NCBI GenBank assembly: GCA_965263225.1
Contig: CBDHHG010000051.1
Location: 620,001 to 684,000, forward strand
Direction of reading: 5' to 3'
DNA length: 64,000 bases
From: DT-111 sp965263225
Lineage (GTDB): Bacteria; Bacteroidota; Bacteroidia; Chitinophagales; Saprospiraceae
Shown here in pieces: positions 8,568 to 17,200 of the stretch (position 1 is its first letter; each line of letters opens with the position of its first letter). The translations under genes and the position numbers were made by a program. The notes under the pieces are model-generated. The model did no database searches, was not told the origin of the DNA, and saw only the letters and a list, made by a program, of their open reading frames with translations.

Positions 8568-9530
8568 ATGGATTATACAATGATCGTGATGTGGCTGGGA
8601 TTCATCCTAGCGGGATATGCAGTAGTGGGAAATGATAGTATTCAAACACTAGGAACATTCTTAAGCTCCAATGAAGACCGCCCTTGGTATATTCTCTGGA
8701 TCTTTGCTGGATCGATTCTTACCGCCACCTTGGTGTACGGCTGGTTCAATTATAGCGGAGATGTCTCTTACTCCAGACTATCCAAGTATCCTTTACCGGA
8801 AAACTTCGGTTGGGCTTATTTGCTCCCTCCACTGACCTTGATGGTACTGACGCGAACGGGTATTCCCGTTAGTACATCATTCCTGATCCTCACCTTCTTC
8901 AACCCAAAGAACTTAGGTAGTATGGTTACCAAGTCTCTCTTGGGGTATGCAGTCGCCTTTGGTGCAGCCATTCTTGTGTATATTCTCATTACCAAGATCG
9001 TGGAGAAACGATTCATAGAAAACCCAATCAAAAAACAGGAAAAACAACTCTGGAGTGTCTTACAGTGGCTTTCCACAGGCTTCCTCTGGTCTCAATGGTT
9101 GATTCAAGATTTTGCCAATATTTATGTTTATTTGCCTCGCTCCCTAAGCGGCGGAGAATTAGCCATTTCTCTCATCATACTGCTTAGTTTATTGGCTTAT
9201 ATCTTCTACGGCCGTGGTGGAGCTATCCAGGAAATTGTAAAGGCAAAAACGAATACTGTCGACGTTAGATCTGCTACGATCATTGACTTCATCTACGGTT
9301 TAGTACTACTATATTTCAAGGAATTGAATAATGTACCGATGAGTACAACCTGGGTTTTCCTTGGCCTTCTAGCAGGACGGGAGATTGCCGTTCGTTATCG
9401 TCTGGAAAACAAAGTAGTGGGCAAAACCTGGAAAATGCTAGGCATGGACCTGGCGAAAGTTTTCTTCGGTTTGGTCGTCAGTATAGCCTTAGTATTCATC
9501 ATGCGGTGGTTGACTGGTGGATCTATCTAG
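8568..9530 (+). CDS. Multi-pass membrane protein, divergent inorganic phosphate permease-like
   Basis: About 320 residues with roughly eight or nine membrane helices. The segment GNDSIQTLGT near the N-terminus resembles the GANDVANAFGT signature of PiT phosphate transporters, and two further stretches, GIPVSTSF and VPMSTTWVFLG, resemble the internally repeated P-STTH signature of the same family. The inverted-repeat topology expected of PiT proteins is therefore plausible, but the motifs are altered and the substrate is unknown. The chosen ATG at 8568 precedes the first helix; an upstream in-frame TTG at 8523 is less likely. It lies 120 bases after the small membrane protein gene. Confidence 0.75.
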   Translation: MDYTMIVMWLGFILAGYAVVGNDSIQTLGTFLSSNEDRPWYILWIFAGSILTATLVYGWFNYSGDVSYSRLSKYPLPENFGWAYLLPPLTLMVLTRTGIPVSTSFLILTFFNPKNLGSMVTKSLLGYAVAFGAAILVYILITKIVEKRFIENPIKKQEKQLWSVLQWLSTGFLWSQWLIQDFANIYVYLPRSLSGGELAISLIILLSLLAYIFYGRGGAIQEIVKAKTNTVDVRSATIIDFIYGLVLLYFKELNNVPMSTTWVFLGLLAGREIAVRYRLENKVVGKTWKMLGMDLAKVFFGLVVSIALVFIMRWLTGGSI

Positions 9531-9569
9531 ACATTTTTGCTTATTTTGCGGCGAAACGAAAATGGTCGT

Positions 9570-10070
9570 ATGATTAAGCAAATTTCATTCCTACTTCTTA
9601 CCGTCCTGATTCTATCCAGCTGTCAGTCTGAACCTCAGAGCCAGGATGCGGAGGTTGACACACTGGATTTGGCAAAAACCTTGCCTGGTACCTGGGAAAT
9701 GGTTTCTATTCGAGTGCAAGTTAATAGCTTTGAAAATACAGATTCCTCTTACGTACAAGAGATAAAGGAGGAGGAATGGGAAAAGGTATTCTTTGTCAAG
9801 CCAGTCAAGACCTATTTCAACCTAGACAACAAGTATCGAAGGGCATATTTCAACATGAATGGGGAAGTTGTGAGTGAAGATCGTGGCATGTGGAACGTTT
9901 TCAATGATACCCTGATGATGATTGAGCCAAATGTAACCTATCAGTATATCATCAGTCAACAACCTAGTGGTTTATTGCAGTTTTCTTCTCTTCTCGACTG
10001 GGATAGTGATGGGCAAGAAGATGATAAATATCTTGGTGTGCAAAGATATGTAAGCCGAACTACGGAATAA
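9570..10070 (+). CDS. Lipocalin-like small lipoprotein
   Basis: Starting at the ATG at 9570 gives 166 residues with the signal MIKQISFLLLTVLILSSC, so Cys18 should be lipidated; an upstream ATG at 9537 in the same frame would put a charged extension before the signal and is rejected. After a Glu/Gln-rich linker the mature part opens with LPGTWEMVSI, typical of lipocalin-like domains of Bacteroidota, and continues as a predicted beta-barrel with several Tyr/Phe-rich strands. The role is unknown; such proteins usually bind small hydrophobic ligands, which is inference here. It lies 39 bases after the permease-like gene. Confidence 0.75.
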   Translation: MIKQISFLLLTVLILSSCQSEPQSQDAEVDTLDLAKTLPGTWEMVSIRVQVNSFENTDSSYVQEIKEEEWEKVFFVKPVKTYFNLDNKYRRAYFNMNGEVVSEDRGMWNVFNDTLMMIEPNVTYQYIISQQPSGLLQFSSLLDWDSDGQEDDKYLGVQRYVSRTTE

Positions 10071-10083
10071 TACCTTCTTCTCA

Positions 10084-10449
10084 TTATTCTTGTTTCAGCT
10101 CCTTAACGTCTTTTTCCAATTGCTTCACCTTCTCGGTCAATGCCTTGACTCGATCAATTAATTTAACAAAATCCGTTAATTCCTCCTTTTTCAGATAGGA
10201 AGTCATGGACTCTTGCACCTCTCCCCCATGGTTCTCTAGTGTCAGATTGCCTTTGCCCGTAAGCATCCACTTGGGATTGAGGTCTTCAAAAACAGTAAAT
10301 AAGGATTCCCAAAAGGAAGTATGTGGAGACGTTTTGTCCGCTTCGTAATTATATACATTCCTTTCTGAGACCTTTAGCAATTGCGCAAAGTCAGTCACCG
10401 AAAGTTTTTTCCTTTCCCGAAAATGCTTAATTCGTTGACCAACAGTCAT
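10084..10449 (-). CDS. XRE-family helix-turn-helix regulator
   Basis: The 121-residue protein carries an N-terminal Cro/C1-type DNA-binding domain (about 3-65: IKHFRERKKLSVTDFAQLLKVSERNVYNYE), followed by a linker and a C-terminal coiled coil of about 35 residues (LKKEELTDFVKLIDRV to VKQLEKDVKELKQE) that is probably for dimerisation. The domain ends with the WMLTGKG stretch common in Bacteroidota regulators of this kind. It is convergent with the lipoprotein gene at 9570-10070 and stands alone on the minus strand, so it may act on itself or on unlinked genes. The target is unknown. Confidence 0.88.
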   Translation of the reverse strand: MTVGQRIKHFRERKKLSVTDFAQLLKVSERNVYNYEADKTSPHTSFWESLFTVFEDLNPKWMLTGKGNLTLENHGGEVQESMTSYLKKEELTDFVKLIDRVKALTEKVKQLEKDVKELKQE

Positions 10450-10516
10450 ATCTAGTAATTACACGGTTTGAGTAAAAAAATTCTGTAAAAAAATTCAAAT
10501 TTCGCAACAAAATGCG

Positions 10517-10524
10517 TATATTTG
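10517..10524 (+). promoter_or_regulatory. Possible Bacteroidota -7 element
   Basis: TATATTTG matches the Bacteroidota -7 consensus TAnnTTTG exactly. No good TTTG element is seen at the expected distance upstream, so this is weak. It would start a plus-strand transcript near 10531 that ends at the hairpin terminator at 10710-10766. Confidence 0.3.
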
Positions 10525-10530
10525 AAGTAG

Positions 10531-10766
10531 TAAGATCCAGTCACAGAATTGATAGCTAATGACTAGGGGTTGCTTAAAACGCACTTTCACCTCACAAAAA
10601 GCCTAGCAAAACTTTAAAACAGTTCGGTATTAAACACCTTCTCATCCATTTGCCTTCTACTTGGAGCGTTTTCACTTGGCAAATCGCAAGTGGTTTTTGA
10701 GAGGTTTTCGCCCGAAAGAACCCATGTATGGACGTACAATTGGGCAGCATTCTTTCGGGCTTTTTT
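10531..10766 (+). ncRNA. Candidate small RNA of about 235 nt
   Basis: Between a good -7 element and a hairpin with a T-run lies about 235 bases with no convincing reading frame on the plus strand. The end points are inferred only from the promoter-like and terminator-like sites. No similarity to tmRNA, SRP RNA, RNase P RNA or 6S RNA was recognised. Confidence 0.25.
10710..10766 (+). terminator. Hairpin with T-run
   Basis: GCCCGAAAGAA at 10710-10720 pairs perfectly with TTCTTTCGGGC at 10750-10760 and is followed directly by TTTTTT. The 29-base loop is long for a terminator. No plus-strand coding gene ends nearby, which is why a non-coding transcript is suspected. Confidence 0.5.
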
Positions 10767-10853
10767 CCTAATAGTTTTAGCTGTCTCTGGACAGAAATCA
10801 CTAAACAAAAGTACCTGAAAGAGCAGAATAAATCAATTTTGTCGCCAACTAAA

Positions 10854-10881
10854 AAGCCACCGCAATCCGATGCGATGGCTT
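10854..10881 (-). terminator. Terminator of the 10950-12152 lipoprotein gene
   Basis: Read on the minus strand, AAGCCATCGC and GCGGTGGCTT form a 10-bp stem with one U-G pair and an 8-base loop, followed by TTTTTAG. The wobble only pairs on the minus-strand RNA, which fixes the direction. Confidence 0.65.
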
Positions 10882-10949
10882 CAATTCCTGTTATTCCTGT
10901 TGTTTATGCTTCTTGAGGCAACTTGCCTTTTGTTTTCATCTTACTGAAT

Positions 10950-12152
10950 CTAAATGATGATTCGAGTTCTAGAAATTTTCCTTTTAATCACTGGTTTCAT
11001 CTGTTCTGCGGCCGTAAAAAGCAGGTCTTCATTCTCCGGAAATGGTAATGGACGATTCCCAATTCGCTGCCTAGATTCCTGGCTTAGGGCCCGCTCATCT
11101 CCTCTAAATGTAGCGGCATAATTTTCAAAAATAGTCTCTACGACTACTTGATCTGTATCCACTATCTGGTTCCTTTCCAGATCAATATACTCTAATCTAC
11201 CCGCCACATTAGCAGCTTTGTTCTGGTAAGTTTCTAAAACTTCGGCCTTCACAATTACCCTTCGTGGTACCTTGATATCATTACCAGCGGTATCTTTCTT
11301 GACATTGCCATTTTCATCTAAGACATAATCAAAACCATCCTCTATTTCACGATCATCCACATATTGTCTTTCTTGTACTACTCCAGGGCTGACATTAATG
11401 TCGGTAATGTTCATTACCACTTTGTAGTCATATTCAATCCCCGCTTGCTGACGGACATGATATTCCTTCCATTTGCTATTTAAATCATTTACCCGCATTC
11501 TGGTAATCTCTCTTTCAAAGCCCATTGGTAGTACTACTGGTGCATTATTGATCATTTCGAACAACACATAGGAGGTACCCAAATCATGGGCAAGATCCAT
11601 TAGCTGTCCTCTGTCTTTGTATGTCCTATAGTATCTTCCAATCTTCTCCAATTGACTGTAAGCCCTACGAGCAGCCATTCGATCCCCTTCTTTGGCTTGT
11701 GTCAAATGACTTCTGGCATCAGCATATAAGAATTTGGCCGCCTCCTCTCTTGATTCTCTCTCCAAGCCTTCTACCTTCACAAAGCGGAAGTTGGCTTTGA
11801 TTCCATCTTTATCAATCAAAGGAAGCAAAGGCATGATTTTATCCTGACGATTCTTGATCTTTTTGTAAATAGCATTGATTTTTTCCCAATTTTCAGGTTG
11901 CTCCTCCCGTTTTAGATGATCAGCCATGTCCATATCACGGGCTGTAATCTTGGCAAAAGCATCTTCCAAGGCCTGTACATACTTCACTTTCTTGTTCTTC
12001 TTACCGGCCAGACGCTTAACAGCTATTTCTATAGCTTCTTCATAGTTGCCTGTTTCAACCATCTTCATGGGGGAAGCACAAGCCCCTAAGAGGAATGCAC
12101 AAAGAAGGGCCATCATCGTGGATCGGCTGTTGAATTTAGGTAACTGTCTCAT
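10950..12152 (-). CDS. Large conserved lipoprotein, unknown role
   Basis: The 400-residue product has the signal MRQLPKFNSRSTMMALLCAF ending in LLGAC, so Cys25 should be lipidated. Residues about 30-210 are highly charged and helical, with tetratricopeptide-like spacing (ETGNYEEAIEIAVKRLAGKK); residues about 215-400 look beta-rich and include a YDYKVVMNITDINVSPG stretch and a strongly basic C-terminus (KPVIKRKISRTRIII). No catalytic motif was found. The layout suggests an envelope scaffold protein, which is inference. It stands alone, with its own terminator downstream, and is divergent from the SPFH gene at 12514. Confidence 0.78.
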   Translation of the reverse strand: MRQLPKFNSRSTMMALLCAFLLGACASPMKMVETGNYEEAIEIAVKRLAGKKNKKVKYVQALEDAFAKITARDMDMADHLKREEQPENWEKINAIYKKIKNRQDKIMPLLPLIDKDGIKANFRFVKVEGLERESREEAAKFLYADARSHLTQAKEGDRMAARRAYSQLEKIGRYYRTYKDRGQLMDLAHDLGTSYVLFEMINNAPVVLPMGFEREITRMRVNDLNSKWKEYHVRQQAGIEYDYKVVMNITDINVSPGVVQERQYVDDREIEDGFDYVLDENGNVKKDTAGNDIKVPRRVIVKAEVLETYQNKAANVAGRLEYIDLERNQIVDTDQVVVETIFENYAATFRGDERALSQESRQRIGNRPLPFPENEDLLFTAAEQMKPVIKRKISRTRIII

Positions 12153-12513
12153 ACGCTTTTCTTTAAATGGGTTATAGTGGTTGTTTGCTTTACAAAGGCA
12201 AGATGTTCGATTTAACGCCCATTTGTCACTAATGAATCGTTAAAGAGAAGGGGTAATTGGTTAAAAACTCCTAAAGAATTTTAAGAAAATGTTACAAAGA
12301 GAATAATTTGGTAAGGTACTGTAAGCTATACGAGCCTGTCTCTAATCATCGGGCTAGCTATAAGGCAGAAAAGCACTTGTTACAAAAAGGATATACCGAA
12401 AAAACATTATTTCCGATAAAAACTTAGTTTTATCGGAAAAACTTAGCAGATTTAATCCGGAGTTACTAATTTGTTAATTGAAAAACGTTATTGATCAACC
12501 CAAAATATATATT
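12153..12513. other. Divergent intergenic region with a perfect hairpin
   Basis: This 361-base spacer holds the promoters for the lipoprotein gene (minus) and the SPFH gene (plus). A perfect 12-bp stem (TTTCCGATAAAA at 12410-12421 with TTTTATCGGAAA at 12428-12439) with a 6-base loop lies 75 bases before the SPFH start. Its loop and the bases after it repeat AAAACTTAG. There is no T-run, so an operator or a 5'-leader structure is more likely than a terminator. Confidence 0.45.
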
Positions 12514-13473
12514 ATGGAAGCAGGAATGATCATTCCTTTTATCGTACTCGCGCTCATACTTATGTCAGGAATATTTACCGTGAAACAACAAACCGTAGCC
12601 ATCCTTGAAAGATTAGGAAAGTTTCACAGTATGAAAAACCCAGGACTCCAGTTTAAGGTTCCATTCATTGATCGGGTTGCTGGTAAATTGAGTCTGAAGA
12701 TCAATCAGTTGGACGTAATGGTAGAGACCAAAACCAAGGATAATGTATTTGTAAAACTCAAGGTGTCTGTCCAGTTTAAGGTGTTAGCAGAGGCAGTATA
12801 TGATGCTTTTTACAAGTTGGAAAATCCATATGAACAAATTACTTCTTACGTTTTTGATACGGTGCGTGCTGAGGTGCCAAAATTGAAACTAGATGATGTT
12901 TTTGAAAGAAAGGATGATATCGCAGTTGCCATCCGTCGTGAACTCGAAGAAGCCATGAATGAATATGGATACGGAATTGTAAAAGCGCTGGTGACAGATA
13001 TTGATCCTGATCCGGAAGTGAAGATCTCTATGAACAGAATCAACGCTGCGGAACGTGAAAAGCTAGCTGCTGAATACGAAGCGGAAGCGGATCGTATTCG
13101 TATCGTAGCCAAAGCAAAAGCCGAAGCTGAAAGTAAGCGTTTGCAAGGTCAAGGTATAGCGGACCAGCGAAGGGAAATTGCCAAGGGTCTGGAAGAATCG
13201 GTAGAGGTATTGAACAAGGTTGGAATTAATTCTCAGGAAGCCTCAGCCTTGATCGTGGTTACCCAACACTATGATACTTTACAATCCATGGGTGAAAATG
13301 CCAATAGCAACTTGATTCTATTGCCAAACAGTCCATCTGCTGGTAGTGATATGCTTTCACAAATGGTTACCTCTTTTGCTGCTTCTCAACAGATTGGTGA
13401 AGCGATGAAAGAACGTAACAATGCCTTGGAATTGAAGGAAAAGGAGACAATAAAGTTACCTCCTAAGCGGTAA
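12514..13473 (+). CDS. Slipin/stomatin-type SPFH-domain membrane protein
   Basis: SPFH proteins assemble into large rings on the membrane and support membrane organisation and protein quality control. The 319-residue protein (ATG at 12514; the in-frame TTG at 12478 is rejected because ATG precedes the hydrophobic anchor) has an N-terminal membrane segment (MIIPFIVLALILMSGIF), the SPFH/Band 7 domain at about 20-190 (VKQQTVAILERLGKFHSM, NPGLQFKVPF), and a charged Ala/Glu-rich coiled coil at 190-235 (AAEREKLAAEYEAEADRIR). A slightly hydrophobic C-terminal region follows. The bacterial slipin often pairs with an NfeD protein; none is seen here. Confidence 0.9.
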   Translation: MEAGMIIPFIVLALILMSGIFTVKQQTVAILERLGKFHSMKNPGLQFKVPFIDRVAGKLSLKINQLDVMVETKTKDNVFVKLKVSVQFKVLAEAVYDAFYKLENPYEQITSYVFDTVRAEVPKLKLDDVFERKDDIAVAIRRELEEAMNEYGYGIVKALVTDIDPDPEVKISMNRINAAEREKLAAEYEAEADRIRIVAKAKAEAESKRLQGQGIADQRREIAKGLEESVEVLNKVGINSQEASALIVVTQHYDTLQSMGENANSNLILLPNSPSAGSDMLSQMVTSFAASQQIGEAMKERNNALELKEKETIKLPPKR

Positions 13474-13537
13474 CTTTGTCTGAAGATAAATGGTGATGTA
13501 ATATCTCCGAAGCGCTTATTTTTTCTGAATTGAATGT

Positions 13538-13569
13538 AAAAGCCAAGTCTATTAGTGGGTTTGGCTTTT
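13538..13569. terminator. Bidirectional terminator of convergent genes
   Basis: AAAAGCCAA at 13538-13546 pairs with TTGGCTTTT at 13561-13569 and is followed on the plus strand by CTTTTTG. It serves the SPFH gene and overlaps the last codons of the minus-strand gene at 13552, whose stop lies in the loop. Confidence 0.7.
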
Positions 13570-14190
13570 CTTTTTGTTGGAGCGAGTTAAGGGAATAATC
13601 ATACCAAAATCGAAATACAGTGCTTCTAAATAGAATACACGATCCTCATTATTATTAAGATTCTGAAAGCCCTGATAATATCGAACATCTACAAAGATCT
13701 TCTGCTTTTTCCGTATACTCTTTTCTAATCCTATCCCGATGGTTCCGCCCCAGTCCCAAGCCTTGACCTCATAAGAGGATAGCGGCACCCGAACTCGCTG
13801 ATACAATCCATCTTCACCTTCAAAGACTGCTACTGCTCCTCCAAACCTGCTGATAGAGGGGCCGGCAACCAAATAGACGGATAACCTAGAGAGTGGTAAA
13901 CTAAACTTCATTAGTAGAGACATAGAGAAGGCGTCAATAGCGCCATAGCCAAGGCCGGGAGGCTCTTCAAAAAGTCGGTCAACCAAGCTGGGATGCCCTT
14001 TTTGTAGATAAGAAATTTCTGGTTGCAAGCTAAACCAGTTCCTAAGATCATGTTCGTAAAAAGCCGCCAGCCTAAGACTTGTTACTGGATCAACACTAGC
14101 TCCACCACTTAATCCAATTTCTTGAGTTAAAGCAGAGTTGACGGTCAATAGAAAAAAGAGTAGTATACCACAAATGCCTATACCTTTCAT
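13552..14190 (-). CDS. Outer-membrane beta-barrel protein, PorT-like
   Basis: The 212-residue product has a Sec signal peptide (MKGIGICGILLFFLLTVNSALTQ) and alternating hydrophobic/polar strands typical of small 8-10-stranded barrels of Bacteroidota (GLSGGASVDPVTSLRLAAFYEHDLRNWFSLQPEISYLQKG; GGTIGIGLEKSIRKKQKIFVDVRYYQGFQNL). This matches the outer-membrane protein beta-barrel/PorT-like class in length and pattern. Its ligand is unknown. It ends in a shared terminator with the SPFH gene and begins 105 bases after the end of the large type IX secreted protein, on the same strand. Confidence 0.8.
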   Translation of the reverse strand: MKGIGICGILLFFLLTVNSALTQEIGLSGGASVDPVTSLRLAAFYEHDLRNWFSLQPEISYLQKGHPSLVDRLFEEPPGLGYGAIDAFSMSLLMKFSLPLSRLSVYLVAGPSISRFGGAVAVFEGEDGLYQRVRVPLSSYEVKAWDWGGTIGIGLEKSIRKKQKIFVDVRYYQGFQNLNNNEDRVFYLEALYFDFGMIIPLTRSNKKKSQTH

Positions 14191-14294
14191 GGGATGCCAA
14201 GATGTTAAGGTGCTCTATCTATCTTAGAACGGCAAGTTGTTGTCGGTATTTTGAGCCGAAAGAATTTTATCACTATTGGCCCAATACAAGACAG

Positions 14295-17200
14295 TTAACG
14301 GATTAAAGTGACATTCCCTTTGGTGATGTACTCCACTCCATCAAAACAACGCACCCTAACGTAGTAGGCATAGACATCAGAAGCTAAAGCTTTGCCTCTG
14401 AAGCTTCCATCCCAGCCTTCCTCCTTCTGGCTAGATTCAAATACTTTTTCTCCCCATCGATCATAAATAATCAACTCTAATTCATCTATCGGATCACCAT
14501 ACACCTTAAACTCATCGTTCCGGTTGTCACCATTTGGCGTAAAAGCATTGGGTACATAGATAAAGGGGGGCAAACAAGCTGGGTTGAAGACCACTATGGT
14601 GATAAAGGCCTGATTGAGGCATCCATTCTGATCTCTAATATTTAGCTCATAAGTGGTAGTCTCAAGAGGAGAAGCGATAGGGTCAAAAACATCTAAGGCA
14701 TCCAAGGTAGGATCAGGTACCCATTGATAGATGTAGCCTCCATTCTCCGTTGCCATCAACTGCGCGCTCTCCCCATCCCTGACGGTGTCCCGATCTGCTA
14801 TAATTTCCAAAGGGGGAACAAAGTCAAAGATGTTGAGCACGATGGATGTGTCTAGGCGGCAACCAGCTGTATTGCTAATGCTAACTTCAAACGTACTTTC
14901 CTCAGAGGGGCTAACTAAAATCGAAGCCGTATTTGATGGACCAATAATCTCTCCTGTAGGACTCCAATTAATCACTACATCCTCCTGATCCAGCACGTTT
15001 ACAAAAAGCTCCGCCGTATCGCCGATGCAAATTGTCTCTTCACCACCAAGCATAACTCGGATCGCTTGACCATCAATAAAAACTTGATCTTGTGCCGTGC
15101 AACCTAATTCATCCTCCAGGCGAAGAAAATAGGTCTGCGGTCCACTCGGCTCCACAGTCAAATTGGGAGTAGTTCCTAATATATTTTGAAACAAAGAATC
15201 GGTGGCCCAACTTACGTCTATCACTCCGTCCACTTCCACAGTAAGATCAAAGCGTTCTTCGCATAAAATCTGATCTTCCGATAGCATATATTCAATTGGA
15301 TTACTCACCTCCACAAAGACTTCTTGCTCTAATTGGCAAATGGAGTCTGTGGTAATAATTAGCACACTATAGGTAGTTGTGCTTAGGGGTCCCGCAATAG
15401 GATTGAAAAAGCTAGGGTCATTGAGTCCCTGGTTTGGCTCCCAGTTATAGATCAAGCTAGGATTACCCTCTGGATTTAATCCAATGGAATCTCCATAGCA
15501 CAGCTTCAGGGAATCTTGGGATAAGGCTTCGATGACAGGAATTGAAATAGTTTGTACCAGACTATCCAGGCATCCATCAGATGATTCCATAATCAAAGTA
15601 GACTGAATAAGCTGAGTACTATCGAAAGTTAATTCTACTACTTCTCCCCCTCTAATCAATGTATCAGCAAATCGCCAAGTCCAATCTACTATGGTACTTT
15701 GATCATTGCTTGAAGTATTTTGAAATCGAACACGCGTACTATCTCCACAGGACTCAATTTCCCAGTCAAAATCGGGTACGATCTGTGGATCTTCCAAGGT
15801 AATTTCCTGGGTAAATGTATCTAGGCAAGCCTCATTACCCTCCACAAAAACAGTTACGGTATATACTCCAGCAGCTTCATATCGATGTGTTGCGGGCACA
15901 CCTTGATCTGTGGCGTTGGGATTGGCTGGATCTCCGAAATTCCAACGATAAAAAGCGGCATTGGTACTTTCCGATAAGAACTGCACATTAAAGTCACTGC
16001 AGGCTGTTATGCTAAAAAAGTTGGCACCGTCCGCTGTATCTATGGTACGAACTTCAAAGGTATCGGTAGTCTCGCAGCCAAACTGATTTTGCACCACTGC
16101 GGTAATCGGAATGACGCCACCACTATCTGCTGCCACTGAAGCCATCAGACCATCTGTGTCCAGAATTCTAGGATTATCTTCCCACTCAATTTGTAATTGA
16201 TCCTCTTGATCTTCATTTATGAATTCTATCTTAATCGTATCACCTAGGCAGGCCACTTCTGGATCAAGGGCTTCAATATCCACAGCATTACCTGCGACTA
16301 AAATCGTATCCACCGCTTGACATCCAAATTCGTTTTCCACCTTCACATAGTAAGGAGTAGGTCCCATCGGCTCCAGCTCAGCAACAGCCTCCATACTGAT
16401 AATCTCTGAAAAATCAGGTGTTTCTGACCATTGATAGCTCAATTCTTCTTCAGCCACTACCGAAAGGAGAATCCTTTGATCACAGATGGCTGTATCAGCT
16501 GGGAATTCAGCCTGCACCTGATCCACTAGTACCAACACACTATCTTGGTAAAAGCATTGATTTTGATTTGAAATCGAAAGCTGATAAAGCGTAGTACTGG
16601 TTGGAGAAGCTTGTGGATTTGAAATGCTAGGATTGTCCAGACTTCCGCTTGGCGTCCACTCCAATTGATAATTTTGAAATTCCAGGCTACCGATTCTAAT
16701 CGTTTCCCCTTGGCATATCCGAAGTGTATCATTGAGCCTGGGCACCTGGATAGCATTGGAGACAACCGTTTTTTCCAATTCGCTAACACAACCATTAGCT
16801 GCAGTGATAGTAAGTCGGACTGTAACTTCTCCGTCTACAACCGTAAATAAATCGGGATTTCGTCCTTGGAAAGTTCGGCCTTCTGGAAGAATTTCCCATG
16901 TCCACTGCGAGGGCGTGCCACCTGGATCGACGCTAGTTTCATTTACGCTCAAAAACAAGGTATCTGAACACTGATCAATGCCTAAATCAAAATCTGGTAC
17001 TAAAGAGTTATCATTTAACTGTATCGATCTGATAAAGGTATCTCTACAGGATTCTCCTGGCTCCGCAATGAGCATGACTTGATACGGGCCCGTGTCTGGA
17101 AAAGTGTAGGATGGACTAAAGGCCGTACTCGTACCTAAAGTGGTCTCCCCTTCGAGAAACAACCATTGAAAGTTATTTGCGCCTTCACTGGTGTTCTGAA

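Noticed and set aside
7956..9530. Small membrane and permease-like genes as parts of the McrBC system
   Set aside because: They are divergent from mcrB with no coupling or motif link; association is only positional.
10592..10808. Two overlapping minus-strand frames of 64-69 codons
   Set aside because: They overlap each other in different frames, show no protein-like pattern and cover the hairpin terminator.
12478..12513. Upstream TTG start for the SPFH gene
   Set aside because: The ATG at 12514 precedes the membrane segment and fits family starts; the extension is polar and unsupported.
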